Below, in pieces: positions 7,517 to 15,866 of a stretch of DNA of 64,000 bases (position 1 is the first letter of the stretch; every line of letters starts with the position of its first letter). A model generated the notes under the pieces. It saw only the letters and a program-made list of their open reading frames with translations. It made no database searches and had not been told where the DNA came from. The DNA is from Spirosoma pollinicola (GTDB lineage Bacteria > Bacteroidota > Bacteroidia > Cytophagales > Spirosomataceae), in contig NZ_CP025096.1 of NCBI RefSeq assembly GCF_002831565.1, positions 496,001 to 560,000 on the forward strand, written 5' to 3'. Both the position numbers and the translations under genes were made by a program.

Positions 7517-8890
7517 CAGACACCTACCCGGCGCCAATTCATTCGCACGGCCGCGCTAACCGGCGCAGTCACTTCAGTTGCCACATCCTCTGTTTTTCCG
7601 GCTATTTTAACAGGTGCCAAACCCGCCGACACTAAAGTCAGGCTGGCGTTTATTGGCGTTGGTTCGCGGGGGCGCAGCCATGTAGAACAGGCACTCTACC
7701 GCGATGATGTCGAGATAACTGCCATTTGCGATCCTGCTCCCGAAGCCATCAGCCGGGCTACAGCGATGATTGAAAAGGCGGGCAAGAAAGCTCCGGTAGC
7801 GTATGGCAAAGGTGATGAAGCGTTTAAGGATATGCTCAAACGCGATGATATTGACGGTGTTGTGATTGCCACGCCCTGGGAGTGGCACGTGCCTATGGCC
7901 GTAGCCACCATGAATGCGGGCAAGTATGCGGCTGTAGAAGTATCGGCAACGGTGACGCTCAAAGAATCCTGGGATCTGGTGAACGCATCCGAAAAGTCGG
8001 GTTCGCCCTGTATGATTCTGGAAAACGTTTGCTACCGTCGCGATGTGCTGGCCTTACTAAACATGATTCGGAAAGGCATGTTTGGCGAGATGACCTATGC
8101 ACATTGCGGCTACCAGCACGACCTACGCAATATCAAATTCAACGACGGTAAATCCATTAGTGGCGTTGGTGCCGAATTTGGCGAAAAGGGCTATTCAGAA
8201 GCGCACTGGCGAACTCAGCACTCCGTAGACCGCAATGGAGATCTATACCCAACACATGGGCTTGGCCCCGTTGCGCACTGGCTCGATATTAACCGGGGCA
8301 ACCGCTTTACTCACCTCACGTCAACAGCTACCAAAAGTCGTGGACTACACAAATATGTAGTCGATAAAGGAGGGCCAAATCACCCGAATGCAAAAGTCAA
8401 TTTCAAACTCGGCGATGTGGTGACGACGGTAATCCAGTGCGCTAATGGCGAAAACATTGTCATTATCCACGATACGAATTCACCCCGCCCCTACTCGCTT
8501 GGATTTAGGGCGCAAGGCACCAACGGCATCTGGATGGACGACAACGATATGATTTACCTCGAAGGCGTTTCGCCCAAACCACATAGCTGGGAGCCTTTTG
8601 CGGCCTATCAGGAAAAGTACGACCACCCCCTCTGGAAACGCCACGCCCAAACAGCCGAAAACGCAGGCCACGGCGGCATTGACTTCTTCGTTCTGCGGGC
8701 CTTCATCGAATCGATAAAAGCCAAAGGCCCTGTTCCCATCGACGTGTATGACGCAGCCGTTTGGAGTGCCATCAGTCCATTATCGGAGCAGAGTATTGCC
8801 GGTGGCAGCAAGCCGATGGAAATTCCTGATTTCACACGGGGAAAGTGGAAAACCAATAAGCCAATTTTTGGACTGACAGATAATTATTAA
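7514..8890 (+). CDS. Tat-exported Gfo/Idh/MocA family protein, GH109-like
   Basis: A 458-residue protein. A twin-arginine signal (TRRQFIRTAALTG) leads to export, then an NAD-binding Rossmann domain starts at VRLAFIGVGSRGRSH. ATPWEWHVPMAVATM and the following EV dyad, and a later AHCGYQHD, match the pattern of the exported bacterial group that includes GH109 alpha-N-acetylgalactosaminidases, which use NAD without net redox. Other exported Gfo/Idh proteins have unknown activity, so GH109 is an inference. The next genes encode a FucP-type transporter and a GHMP sugar kinase, consistent with release and uptake of a sugar. The ATG sits inside a perfect hairpin. Confidence 0.82.
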   Translation: MQTPTRRQFIRTAALTGAVTSVATSSVFPAILTGAKPADTKVRLAFIGVGSRGRSHVEQALYRDDVEITAICDPAPEAISRATAMIEKAGKKAPVAYGKGDEAFKDMLKRDDIDGVVIATPWEWHVPMAVATMNAGKYAAVEVSATVTLKESWDLVNASEKSGSPCMILENVCYRRDVLALLNMIRKGMFGEMTYAHCGYQHDLRNIKFNDGKSISGVGAEFGEKGYSEAHWRTQHSVDRNGDLYPTHGLGPVAHWLDINRGNRFTHLTSTATKSRGLHKYVVDKGGPNHPNAKVNFKLGDVVTTVIQCANGENIVIIHDTNSPRPYSLGFRAQGTNGIWMDDNDMIYLEGVSPKPHSWEPFAAYQEKYDHPLWKRHAQTAENAGHGGIDFFVLRAFIESIKAKGPVPIDVYDAAVWSAISPLSEQSIAGGSKPMEIPDFTRGKWKTNKPIFGLTDNY

Positions 8891-8897
8891 GAAGGTA

Positions 8898-8933
8898 TTT
8901 TCTCACCCATATACACGTATACCGGTGAGAAAA
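8898..8933 (+). terminator. Hairpin after the Gfo/Idh gene
   Basis: TTTTCTCACC and GGTGAGAAAA form a perfect 10-bp stem eight bases after the stop codon. A short T-run is missing, so termination efficiency is doubtful. Confidence 0.45.
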
Positions 8934-9053
8934 CCCATTCTAACCCTTGAATTAAAAACAGATAATTGCTGAGAAGTCAATTACTATTTTTAATTTGTAA
9001 AAATTTTTAAAATCCTTTACCCCTTCACCTGCTCTTAACTCACGAATCAGCCA

Positions 9054-10274
9054 ATGACACCTACTGCTCCGCCTAAAACCCAAAATTACACGGGCCCTTT
9101 GCTTATTATCGGCGCCCTATTCTTTGTTTTCGGCTTCGTTACGTGGGTCAATAGTGTGTTGATTGCGTTTTTTAAACAAGCCTTCAATCTTAGCACGGTT
9201 GGTTCCAACCTGGTAGCATTCGCGTTTTTCATTTCCTATACGCTGATGGCTATTCCATCCTCGGCCCTTTTGAAGCGGACGGGTTTTAAAAACGGAATGT
9301 CAATGGGTTTGCTGGTCATGGCAGTGGGTACCATTGTTTTTGTACCCGCAGCCAAAGCCGTTTCGTACCCCCTGTTTCTAGTTGGTTTATTCCTGATCGG
9401 TATTGGCCTGACGGTCCTGCAAACAGCGTCGAATCCGTATGCTACGATTCTTGGTCCCCGCGAAAGTGCTGCCCAGCGTATTAGCTTCATGGGCGTTGCC
9501 AATAAGCTGGCCGGTATATTCAGTCAGTTTATTTTTGGCGGCTTACTACTAACGGGCGGTAATGCCCTGGCCGGAGCGGCATCGCTTGAAAAAGTGGTGA
9601 CGCCCTACATAATTCTAACGGGTGTGCTGGTCGTACTGGCCATTCTTATTCGCTATTCAAACCTCCCCGAAGTATCGGAAGAACAAGACGATGCGCCCGC
9701 CGAGTTGACGATGCGAACCAGTATCTGGCAGTTCCCAAGTCTTGTTTTGGGTGTTCTTGCCTTGTTTTGTTATGTTGGGGCCGAAGTTATTGCGGGCGAT
9801 ACGATTATTAACTACGGCAAGGCTATGGGCTTCTCGAATGACGAAGCTAAATACTTTACGACCTACACGCTTTATGGGCTACTGGGCGGCTATATCCTTG
9901 GCATTATAGCCATTCCCAAATACATCTCGCAGCAAATGGCCTTGCGCGTTGGGGCCATTCTGGCGTTGATTCTGACCACAGCCGCTATCCTAACCGATGG
10001 CTTTACCTCTATTCTTTGCGTCGCTCTGCTTGGATTTGCCATCTCTCCAATGTGGCCCGCCGTTTGGCCACTGGCGCTGAACCGGCTTGGAAAATTCACG
10101 AAATTAGGTTCAGCACTATTGATAATGGGCATTTCGGGCGGGGCTTTGTTGCCGCTACTTCATGGCTATTTAACAGATGCTGTTAGCCCAAAAATGGCCT
10201 ACGCCCTACTTTTACCCCTATTTGGCTATATTCTCTACTATGCCGTTTCGGGACACAAGAAGACGAACTGGTAA
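9054..10274 (+). CDS. FucP/GluP-family sugar MFS transporter
   Basis: A 406-residue polytopic inner-membrane protein with about twelve hydrophobic segments. FFVFGFVTWVNSVLIAFFKQ at the start and QTASNPYATILGP in the fourth to fifth segment region are signatures of the FHS family, which includes FucP and the glucose/galactose transporter GluP/GlcP. These are proton-sugar symporters. The neighbouring exported GH109-like protein and GHMP kinase suggest a galactose-type or amino-sugar substrate, but this is inference. Length is typical. Confidence 0.87.
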   Translation: MTPTAPPKTQNYTGPLLIIGALFFVFGFVTWVNSVLIAFFKQAFNLSTVGSNLVAFAFFISYTLMAIPSSALLKRTGFKNGMSMGLLVMAVGTIVFVPAAKAVSYPLFLVGLFLIGIGLTVLQTASNPYATILGPRESAAQRISFMGVANKLAGIFSQFIFGGLLLTGGNALAGAASLEKVVTPYIILTGVLVVLAILIRYSNLPEVSEEQDDAPAELTMRTSIWQFPSLVLGVLALFCYVGAEVIAGDTIINYGKAMGFSNDEAKYFTTYTLYGLLGGYILGIIAIPKYISQQMALRVGAILALILTTAAILTDGFTSILCVALLGFAISPMWPAVWPLALNRLGKFTKLGSALLIMGISGGALLPLLHGYLTDAVSPKMAYALLLPLFGYILYYAVSGHKKTNW

Positions 10275-10286
10275 TTAATTTCTAAC

Positions 10287-10366
10287 CGCAAAGGGCGCTA
10301 AGGGTTTCGTCAGGACCGCACTATATTTACTTAGCGCCCTTTGCGAAACCCTTAGCGCCCTTTGCG
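10287..10366 (+). repeat. Perfect inverted repeat with two alternative right arms
   Basis: Arms 10287-10309 and 10344-10366 are perfect 23-bp complements. The 15-base word TTAGCGCCCTTTGCG occurs twice, at 10331 and 10352, so the left arm could pair with either copy. The right arm ends four bases before the kinase ATG. Confidence 0.8.
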
Positions 10367-10370
10367 TTTC

Positions 10371-11456
10371 ATGATAGCCTCTACACCCGGCCGTATTTGC
10401 CTTTTTGGCGAACATCAGGATTACTTAGGTTTGCCCGTTATTGCGGCTGCCATTTCGCGCCGGATTCAGGTGGCGGCTCATCAGTCGGATAATCGTGGGT
10501 TTCGGCTCAATCTGCCCGATATAAACGGCTCGGTCGATATTCCGTTCGATGGACAACCGCTGCCCTATCCGCAGATTCGGGATTACTTCCGGTCAGCGGT
10601 CAATGTTCTGCTGCGGGAAGGGTTTACGTTCGGGAAAGGCATCGACGGCGAGGTACATGGCAATATCCCGATCAACTCGGGCACATCGAGTTCATCGGCC
10701 CTACTTGTTACCTGGCTTACCGTGCTCACGCAACTCGCCGATAATCCGCGCACACTCCCTGCCGAACAGATTGCAGAGCTGGCCTATGTGGCAGAGGTAC
10801 TGGAATTTGGCGAACCCGGCGGCATGATGGACCATTACTCAACGGCTGTTGGCAATGTCATTTATTTAGAATCACAGCCAAAAATCCGGTTAGAGAAGCT
10901 CAGCCCCCCTTTAAGCACATTTGTTCTTGGCGATTCGCAGGAGCCGAAAGATACCATCGGCATTTTGCAGCGGGTTAAGTTTGGTATGCTGGCGATTATC
11001 AAGAACCTGAAAACGATCAATCCAGGCTTTTCGCTGGAAACCTCCGATAGTACCGAGGTTGCTGAGTTCAAGGACTTTCTGACCAAAGACGAATACATTC
11101 TCCTCAAAGGCAATGTATCGAACCGTGATATTCTGCGCGATGCGCTACGTCTATTACACTCGTCAGATGGCTCAGTAGCGCATTTCGATCACGTCCGTTT
11201 TGGCCAACTCCTGAACGACCATCAGGCGAACCTGCGAGATGCCCAACGTATTTCGACGCCTAAAATAAACCGAATGCTCGACGCTGCCCTTGCAGCCGGT
11301 GCCCTTGGTGGCAAAATTAACGGCTCAGGTGGCGGAGGCTGTATGTTTGCGTACGCACCCGAACAACCCGAAGCAGTTGCCGAAGCCATCGAACGTGAAG
11401 GTGGGAAAGCCTTTATTATTAATGTTGCTGAGGGGACCACGATCTCAACCAAGTAA
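10371..11456 (+). CDS. GHMP-family sugar kinase (galactokinase-like)
   Basis: About 361 residues from the ATG at 10371. A TTG at 10362 is in frame but lies inside the repeat, so ATG is preferred. N-terminal STPGRICLFGEHQDYLG is the sugar-binding motif of galactokinase and related GHMP kinases, NSGTSSSSALL is the ATP-binding loop, and GGKINGSGGGGCMFAY is GHMP motif 3. Known members phosphorylate galactose, galacturonate, glucuronate or mevalonate. The transporter just upstream supports a sugar substrate. The protein is slightly short for canonical GalK and lacks obvious GalK wording in the middle, so the precise sugar is left open. Confidence 0.82.
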   Translation: MIASTPGRICLFGEHQDYLGLPVIAAAISRRIQVAAHQSDNRGFRLNLPDINGSVDIPFDGQPLPYPQIRDYFRSAVNVLLREGFTFGKGIDGEVHGNIPINSGTSSSSALLVTWLTVLTQLADNPRTLPAEQIAELAYVAEVLEFGEPGGMMDHYSTAVGNVIYLESQPKIRLEKLSPPLSTFVLGDSQEPKDTIGILQRVKFGMLAIIKNLKTINPGFSLETSDSTEVAEFKDFLTKDEYILLKGNVSNRDILRDALRLLHSSDGSVAHFDHVRFGQLLNDHQANLRDAQRISTPKINRMLDAALAAGALGGKINGSGGGGCMFAYAPEQPEAVAEAIEREGGKAFIINVAEGTTISTK

Positions 11457-11507
11457 TGTTACTAATGGCCACATCGGGCTAAAATTCACTCAACTATTCA
11501 CATTTAT

Positions 11508-11614
11508 AAAAAGATTTCAACCACAGAGGCACGAAGTACACAGAGATCTAAAAGGGCACATTCTTCCCCAATGAACCTCTGTGTGCTTCGTGCCTCTGTG
11601 GTTGAAATCTTTTT
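11508..11614. repeat. Inverted repeat, 38-bp arms (CCACAGAGGCAC family)
   Basis: Arms 11508-11545 and 11577-11614 match at 37 of 38 positions. The single difference is a G-U pair in RNA. The right arm ends in a T-run (ATCTTTTT), so it can also act as a terminator for the kinase. The same family occurs at 60638-60742 with different internal sequence. Confidence 0.88.
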
Positions 11615-11672
11615 GTGATTAACTAGTATAGTCTCGTAAACCTTGCTAACCAACCCGACGGGCGGCACTACA

Positions 11673-12881
11673 CTAACGAACATTAGCGGCTCGTTGGGCT
11701 GGGAACCAGGAGGTTAGAATGGTCATCACGATCGTGAGAGCGCCTGTTAAGAGAATATCGCTGGTATCAAGCCGCACAGGGTAGGCATCAATGATAGAAC
11801 TCACCATACCCATCCGGACAAAGCCGTAACTTTCCTGCGCCAGGCAAAGACCAACGCCCAGAATCAACCCGGAAATAGCCCCGGTTAAAGCAATGATGGC
11901 CCCCTCGGTCAGGAAAATCCGGCGAACCATTTGCCTTGTTGCGCCCAGCGCATACATGATTCGGATATCTGCCTTTTTCTCAATGACCAGCATCGACAGA
12001 GAAAAGAAAATATTGATCGACGCCACCAGAATGATAAATGACAACGTAAGGGCAACAAATAACTTCTCCACACGAATAGCCCGGTACAAATCGAGGTTTA
12101 AATCATCCCGGCTCTGAACAATTAAATTCTCACCAACAACATCCTGCAACGCCTGTTTTGCTTTGTCTTCGTTAGTGCCGGGCCGAAGCTGGATTTCGAT
12201 ACTGGTCACTTCATTGGGCTTATAGTCAAACAACGCCCGGGCCGAACTGATAGGCGCCAACACGAAGTTGTCATACTTCGACTCAATGAAAAAAACACCC
12301 GAAACCGTAAAGGCTTCGCGGTTGAACGCATCCTGATTAAGCACATTGAACGACTGCCCGCTTTGCGGATATAGAATCTCCAGGGGCGTCAGAATATCGA
12401 CCGGCGAAACAGAGAGGTCACTTCGCACACCATCGGCCACGATAGCATAGTTCACCCCATCCCGACGTAACAATAGCTTCCCTTCGAGCATGGCGGAGTC
12501 AAGTTGCTGCCGCTGAACGTAGTTATCATCTACGCCCTTCAGGCGCACAACCGTCTGTGCATTTTTGTAACGCGCTAGGGCATTATCCTGCGCAATGGCG
12601 GTCAACAGGCTTACACCCGGCGTTTGACGTAATTTTGCCAACAAATCCGGTGAAGCCAAAAACCGTTTTCCCTGTTTGGGGGCAACGGTCATGTCGGCTT
12701 CAAATGTCTTAAATATTTGCCGGTTCAGTTCTTCCATCCCGTTAAACACCGACAGCACCACCACGAGCGCCATTGTGCCAACGCCTACTCCGAGCATCGA
12801 CAAAATAGACAACCAGCTTATGAAACTGCGTTTCTTACGGGAGAAAAAGTACCGACGGGCAATCCAGACGGGGAGGTTCAT
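11673..12881 (-). CDS. LolC/LolE-family ABC transporter permease
   Basis: A 402-residue inner-membrane protein. It has an N-terminal transmembrane helix after ARRYFFSRKKRSFISWLSI, a large periplasmic domain (residues about 45-265), and three C-terminal helices with the FtsX-domain pattern (ALGATRQMVRRIFLTEG). This is the layout of LolC/LolE, which extract outer-membrane lipoproteins and pass them to LolA. The ATPase partner LolD type is encoded at 30381, not adjacent. Bacteroidota usually have a single LolC/E-like permease, so no C versus E choice is made. It lies downstream of rbfA on the same strand. Confidence 0.85.
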   Translation of the reverse strand: MNLPVWIARRYFFSRKKRSFISWLSILSMLGVGVGTMALVVVLSVFNGMEELNRQIFKTFEADMTVAPKQGKRFLASPDLLAKLRQTPGVSLLTAIAQDNALARYKNAQTVVRLKGVDDNYVQRQQLDSAMLEGKLLLRRDGVNYAIVADGVRSDLSVSPVDILTPLEILYPQSGQSFNVLNQDAFNREAFTVSGVFFIESKYDNFVLAPISSARALFDYKPNEVTSIEIQLRPGTNEDKAKQALQDVVGENLIVQSRDDLNLDLYRAIRVEKLFVALTLSFIILVASINIFFSLSMLVIEKKADIRIMYALGATRQMVRRIFLTEGAIIALTGAISGLILGVGLCLAQESYGFVRMGMVSSIIDAYPVRLDTSDILLTGALTIVMTILTSWFPAQRAANVR

Positions 12882-12900
12882 GCACTATTTTTGAATGAGT

Positions 12901-12967
12901 GAATGAGTAAATAAGCGAATGACTGAACACACTATAGCTATTTAATCATTCGCTCATTTACTCATTC
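12901..12967. repeat. Inverted repeat, 22-bp arms (AATGAGT type)
   Basis: Arms 12901-12922 and 12946-12967 match at 21 of 22 positions. It occupies the gap between rbfA and the LolC/E-like gene. It belongs to the A/T-rich AATGA-word group also seen at 17763, 18578, 22910 and 31050. Confidence 0.85.
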
Positions 12968-12972
12968 AAAAT

Positions 12973-13356
12973 TTACTCACTATCCTCATCCTCCTCCACC
13001 GGGGCGGGGGGAATATCGATACTGGAGAAAAGTTTATCCATTTTGTCGGCGTAGTCGGCGGTGTCGTCCAAAAAGAAATGCAGTTCGGGAACGATACGTA
13101 ATTGGTGCCGCACCCGGTCGCCGAGGTGCTGCCGAAGCACTTTACCCTTTTCCTGAATCGTTTCCAGCAAAAGGTGTTTATTTTTAGTAGCCAAAAAACT
13201 CAGGTATACCCGTGCTACGCTCAAATCGGGCGATATGCGCACACTTGTGACTGTGATAAAGGCACCATTGAACAAATGGGGCACATCACGCTGAAAGATT
13301 TCACTTAAATCTTTCTGTAACTGCCGGGATACTTTTTGCTGTCGTTTCGATTCCAT
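12973..13356 (-). CDS. rbfA: 30S ribosome-binding factor A
   Basis: A 127-residue protein of normal RbfA length. SKRQQKVSRQLQKDLSEIFQ at the start, VRISPDLSVARVYLSFL in the KH-like core, and VPELHFFLDDTADYADKMD near the end are family signatures. RbfA binds the immature 30S subunit and is needed for 16S rRNA 5-prime end maturation. The C-terminus is an acidic tail. The start ATG at 13356 is the only suitable one. Confidence 0.95.
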   Translation of the reverse strand: MESKRQQKVSRQLQKDLSEIFQRDVPHLFNGAFITVTSVRISPDLSVARVYLSFLATKNKHLLLETIQEKGKVLRQHLGDRVRHQLRIVPELHFFLDDTADYADKMDKLFSSIDIPPAPVEEDEDSE

Positions 13357-13488
13357 ACTATCGGTACTTGGGTACTCACTGAACGGCCTGAACTGACGAA
13401 TGGTTTACATTCATCCAGACCTCTATTCTGCAAATATCCGCCCATTTTTCCGTTCTGCCGAAATTGACTGTAATTTTACCACGAACAG

Positions 13489-14982
13489 TTGATAATAAAT
13501 GGCCTGTTTGCCAGTGTCTTTGTCCAATCAACTGCCTCTGTATATACTAACTGTTACTATTTTCGCTACCCTTTGCTACGTTTCTTTCAATCTTATTTCC
13601 CCTACCAATACATCAGTCTGCTGGGTTTGTTGCTGCTTATCCGGTTGCCGCTCCTGCTGCATCCGTTGCCGCTTCTAATTCCCGAACTGAACTGGATGCT
13701 TGTTGGCGAACAGATGAGTCAGGGTAATTTGCTTTACCGCGACATCTGGGATAGCGTTAGTCCATTGTCTGCGCTGGTTTACTGGGGTATAGACAGTCTG
13801 TTTGGTCGGTCTTCACTGGTACTTCACGGCGCGGCAACACTGGTATCTATATTCCAGATCGTCTATTTTAACTACCTGACAAATAATCGGGATGTATATC
13901 CGGACAGATCGTTCTGGCCCGGCCTGATTTATATGCTGTTTATGCATCTCTCGTTCGACTGCCTGACGCTCTCGCCAGTGCTTATGTCAACGAGTTTTTT
14001 ACTTCTGGCCTTTGGTACGCTCATTAAGCAGATGGATCGACGAGGTGCTACCGATGAGGTGTTTGAAGTGGGTTTCTATATTGGCATTGCGGCTCTCTTT
14101 TATCTGCCTTCGGCCTTGTTTCTTCTTTGGGCCATCATGTCGCTGCTGTTTTATACGGGCGCTACCTTTCGGCAATATTCACTATCACTATTCGGTTTTC
14201 TGTTTCCTTTTGCGGCTACGGTGTTGTTTTATTACCTCTGGGATAGTCTCGACGATTTCAACCGTAACCTCTTATCGTCCGTGTTTCGGGTTCGGCAATA
14301 TTCGCTGTCCGATTTCCAGTCGCTGGCAGCTTCGCTCTTTATCCCGTTGGGATTGGGCGTATTAGGTTTTTTGAGCCTGTTCAACCGACCGGGGCGGTAC
14401 GTTAACTTTCAACAGCGGGTACAGCAAATTATGGCCATCTGGTTTCTGATCGCCGTATTGACAATTGCACTGATGCCGTTTCTGGCTCCAATGGTGTTTC
14501 TAACGTTTGTGCCGCCAATGGCCTATTTTGCCTATTACTATTTTGAGAATATCCGCAAAGCCTGGTTAGCCGAAATCACATTCACGATTGCCTTTTCGCT
14601 GATGCTTTTGCTGTTTTATCAAGGCGCATTGGGCCTGATTCCGGGGGCGGGTCTGGGTCGATTAAGTAGTTTGCAAGTGCGAAAATCACCGTTACCCAAT
14701 GATATTAAAAATCAGCGAGTACTCATCATTGGCGAAGACCTGAGTGCGTATCGACAGAATCAACTGGCAACGCCTTATCTAAACTGGGACCTGGCTAAGT
14801 ATGATCTCAAGAACCTGGATAATTACGAATCGGTCATCAACGTGTTCGACCATTTTCGACAAGATCCACCCGACTATATTATAGATCGGGAAAATGTTGT
14901 CGAGAAACTCTTTCAACGCGCCCCCGCACTGGCTCTTCGCTACGAAAAAACAGCTACGCCGGGCGTTTACAAACGAAAATAA
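13489..14982 (+). CDS. Polytopic membrane protein (DUF6427-like)
   Basis: A 497-residue protein with about ten hydrophobic segments between residues 40 and 390, followed by a soluble C-terminal domain (IKNQRVLIIGEDLSAY onward). The motif MLVGEQMSQGNLLYRDIWD between the first segments resembles GT39-like membrane glycosyltransferases and the Bacteroidota family DUF6427. The latter is from memory and unchecked. An ATG at 13489 is used here, and a TTG at 13573 would give a more usual N-terminus just before the first helix. Function is unknown, and location in the inner membrane is clear from composition. Confidence 0.72.
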   Translation: MIINGLFASVFVQSTASVYTNCYYFRYPLLRFFQSYFPYQYISLLGLLLLIRLPLLLHPLPLLIPELNWMLVGEQMSQGNLLYRDIWDSVSPLSALVYWGIDSLFGRSSLVLHGAATLVSIFQIVYFNYLTNNRDVYPDRSFWPGLIYMLFMHLSFDCLTLSPVLMSTSFLLLAFGTLIKQMDRRGATDEVFEVGFYIGIAALFYLPSALFLLWAIMSLLFYTGATFRQYSLSLFGFLFPFAATVLFYYLWDSLDDFNRNLLSSVFRVRQYSLSDFQSLAASLFIPLGLGVLGFLSLFNRPGRYVNFQQRVQQIMAIWFLIAVLTIALMPFLAPMVFLTFVPPMAYFAYYYFENIRKAWLAEITFTIAFSLMLLLFYQGALGLIPGAGLGRLSSLQVRKSPLPNDIKNQRVLIIGEDLSAYRQNQLATPYLNWDLAKYDLKNLDNYESVINVFDHFRQDPPDYIIDRENVVEKLFQRAPALALRYEKTATPGVYKRK

Positions 14983-14983
14983 G

Positions 14984-15069
14984 TATGGTTTACGGTTAAA
15001 GGTTTTACGGTTTTTCGACAACTTTGTAACTCCCCACAGTACGCCGTAAACCATAAACCGTAAACCATA
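14984..15069. repeat. Inverted repeat of TATGGTTTACGG words
   Basis: The word TATGGTTTACGG and relatives are repeated twice in each arm (14984-15010 and 15044-15069). The arms differ mainly by one inserted base. It fills the gap before the YhhQ-type gene and ends five bases before its ATG. Confidence 0.8.
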
Positions 15070-15074
15070 TCTGC

Positions 15075-15863
15075 ATGGCTTCCTCTTTTACCAACAAGCG
15101 TACAAACCTGTATATTTTTCTGAGTGCGGTATTCCTGACCAATGCGCTCATTGCCGAAATCATAGGTGTCAAAATCTTTTCGGTCGAAACATTACTTGGC
15201 ACAAAACCGGCTCAGATTCATGTCTTCAGCGATTTCATTCTGGACTTTAACCTCACGGCGGGGGCGGTCATCTGGCCGTTTGTGTTTATCACGTCCGATA
15301 TTATCAACGAATACTTTGGCAAGTCGGGCGTTCGGCGGATTTCATTTCTGACGGCCGGATTTGTTGGTTTTAGCTTCCTGGTCATCTTTGCGGTTACGTC
15401 GCTGCCTCCGGCACAGTTCTGGCTCGATGTTAATGCCAAAGACTCGGCTGGCAATCCAATCAACATCAATAATGCGTTTCAGATGATCTTTCGGCAGGGT
15501 CTGGGCATCATTATCGGCTCATTAACAGCCTTCCTGATCGGGCAGATTCTGGACGTATATGTCTTTCATTCGCTCCGGAAAATTACGGGCAGCCGACAAA
15601 TCTGGCTTCGTGCTACTGGCTCAACATTGGTTTCGCAGTTAGTCGATTCCTTTGTCGTGTTGGGTATTGCCTTCTATATTTTCGGAAACTGGTCGCTCTC
15701 GCAGGTGCTGGCAGTAGGCATTATCAATTACATCTATAAAGCGACTTCGGCTATTATTCTGACACCGGTACTGTATATAGCACACTATTTTATTGACCGA
15801 TATTTAGGCAAAGAACACGCAGAAGAACTGGCTAACGAGTCGGCGATGAGTTCATTTATGTAG
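15075..15863 (+). CDS. yhhQ: Queuosine precursor transporter, YhhQ family (VUT/DUF165)
   Basis: A 262-residue integral membrane protein with about six helices. NALIAEIIGVKIFS in the first helix and GAVIWPFVFITSDIINEYFG in the second or third are characteristic of the YhhQ/QPTR family, which imports queuosine precursors such as preQ0 and preQ1. Helix-end basic residues and DVYVFHSLRKITG fit the usual layout. The PTPS/QueD-like and FolE genes at 4724-5876 belong to the same pathway in general terms, though they are not adjacent. The stop is three bases from that of the convergent peroxidase gene. Confidence 0.88.
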   Translation: MASSFTNKRTNLYIFLSAVFLTNALIAEIIGVKIFSVETLLGTKPAQIHVFSDFILDFNLTAGAVIWPFVFITSDIINEYFGKSGVRRISFLTAGFVGFSFLVIFAVTSLPPAQFWLDVNAKDSAGNPININNAFQMIFRQGLGIIIGSLTAFLIGQILDVYVFHSLRKITGSRQIWLRATGSTLVSQLVDSFVVLGIAFYIFGNWSLSQVLAVGIINYIYKATSAIILTPVLYIAHYFIDRYLGKEHAEELANESAMSSFM

Positions 15864-15866
15864 CGA

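Noticed and set aside
10362..10370. TTG start for the GHMP kinase
   Set aside because: It lies inside the repeat arm, and an ATG three codons later fits the family start better.
15000..15075. preQ1 riboswitch before the YhhQ-type gene or the PTPS gene
   Set aside because: The leaders hold only repeats or short gaps. I could not find the aptamer's stem plus A-rich tail pattern.
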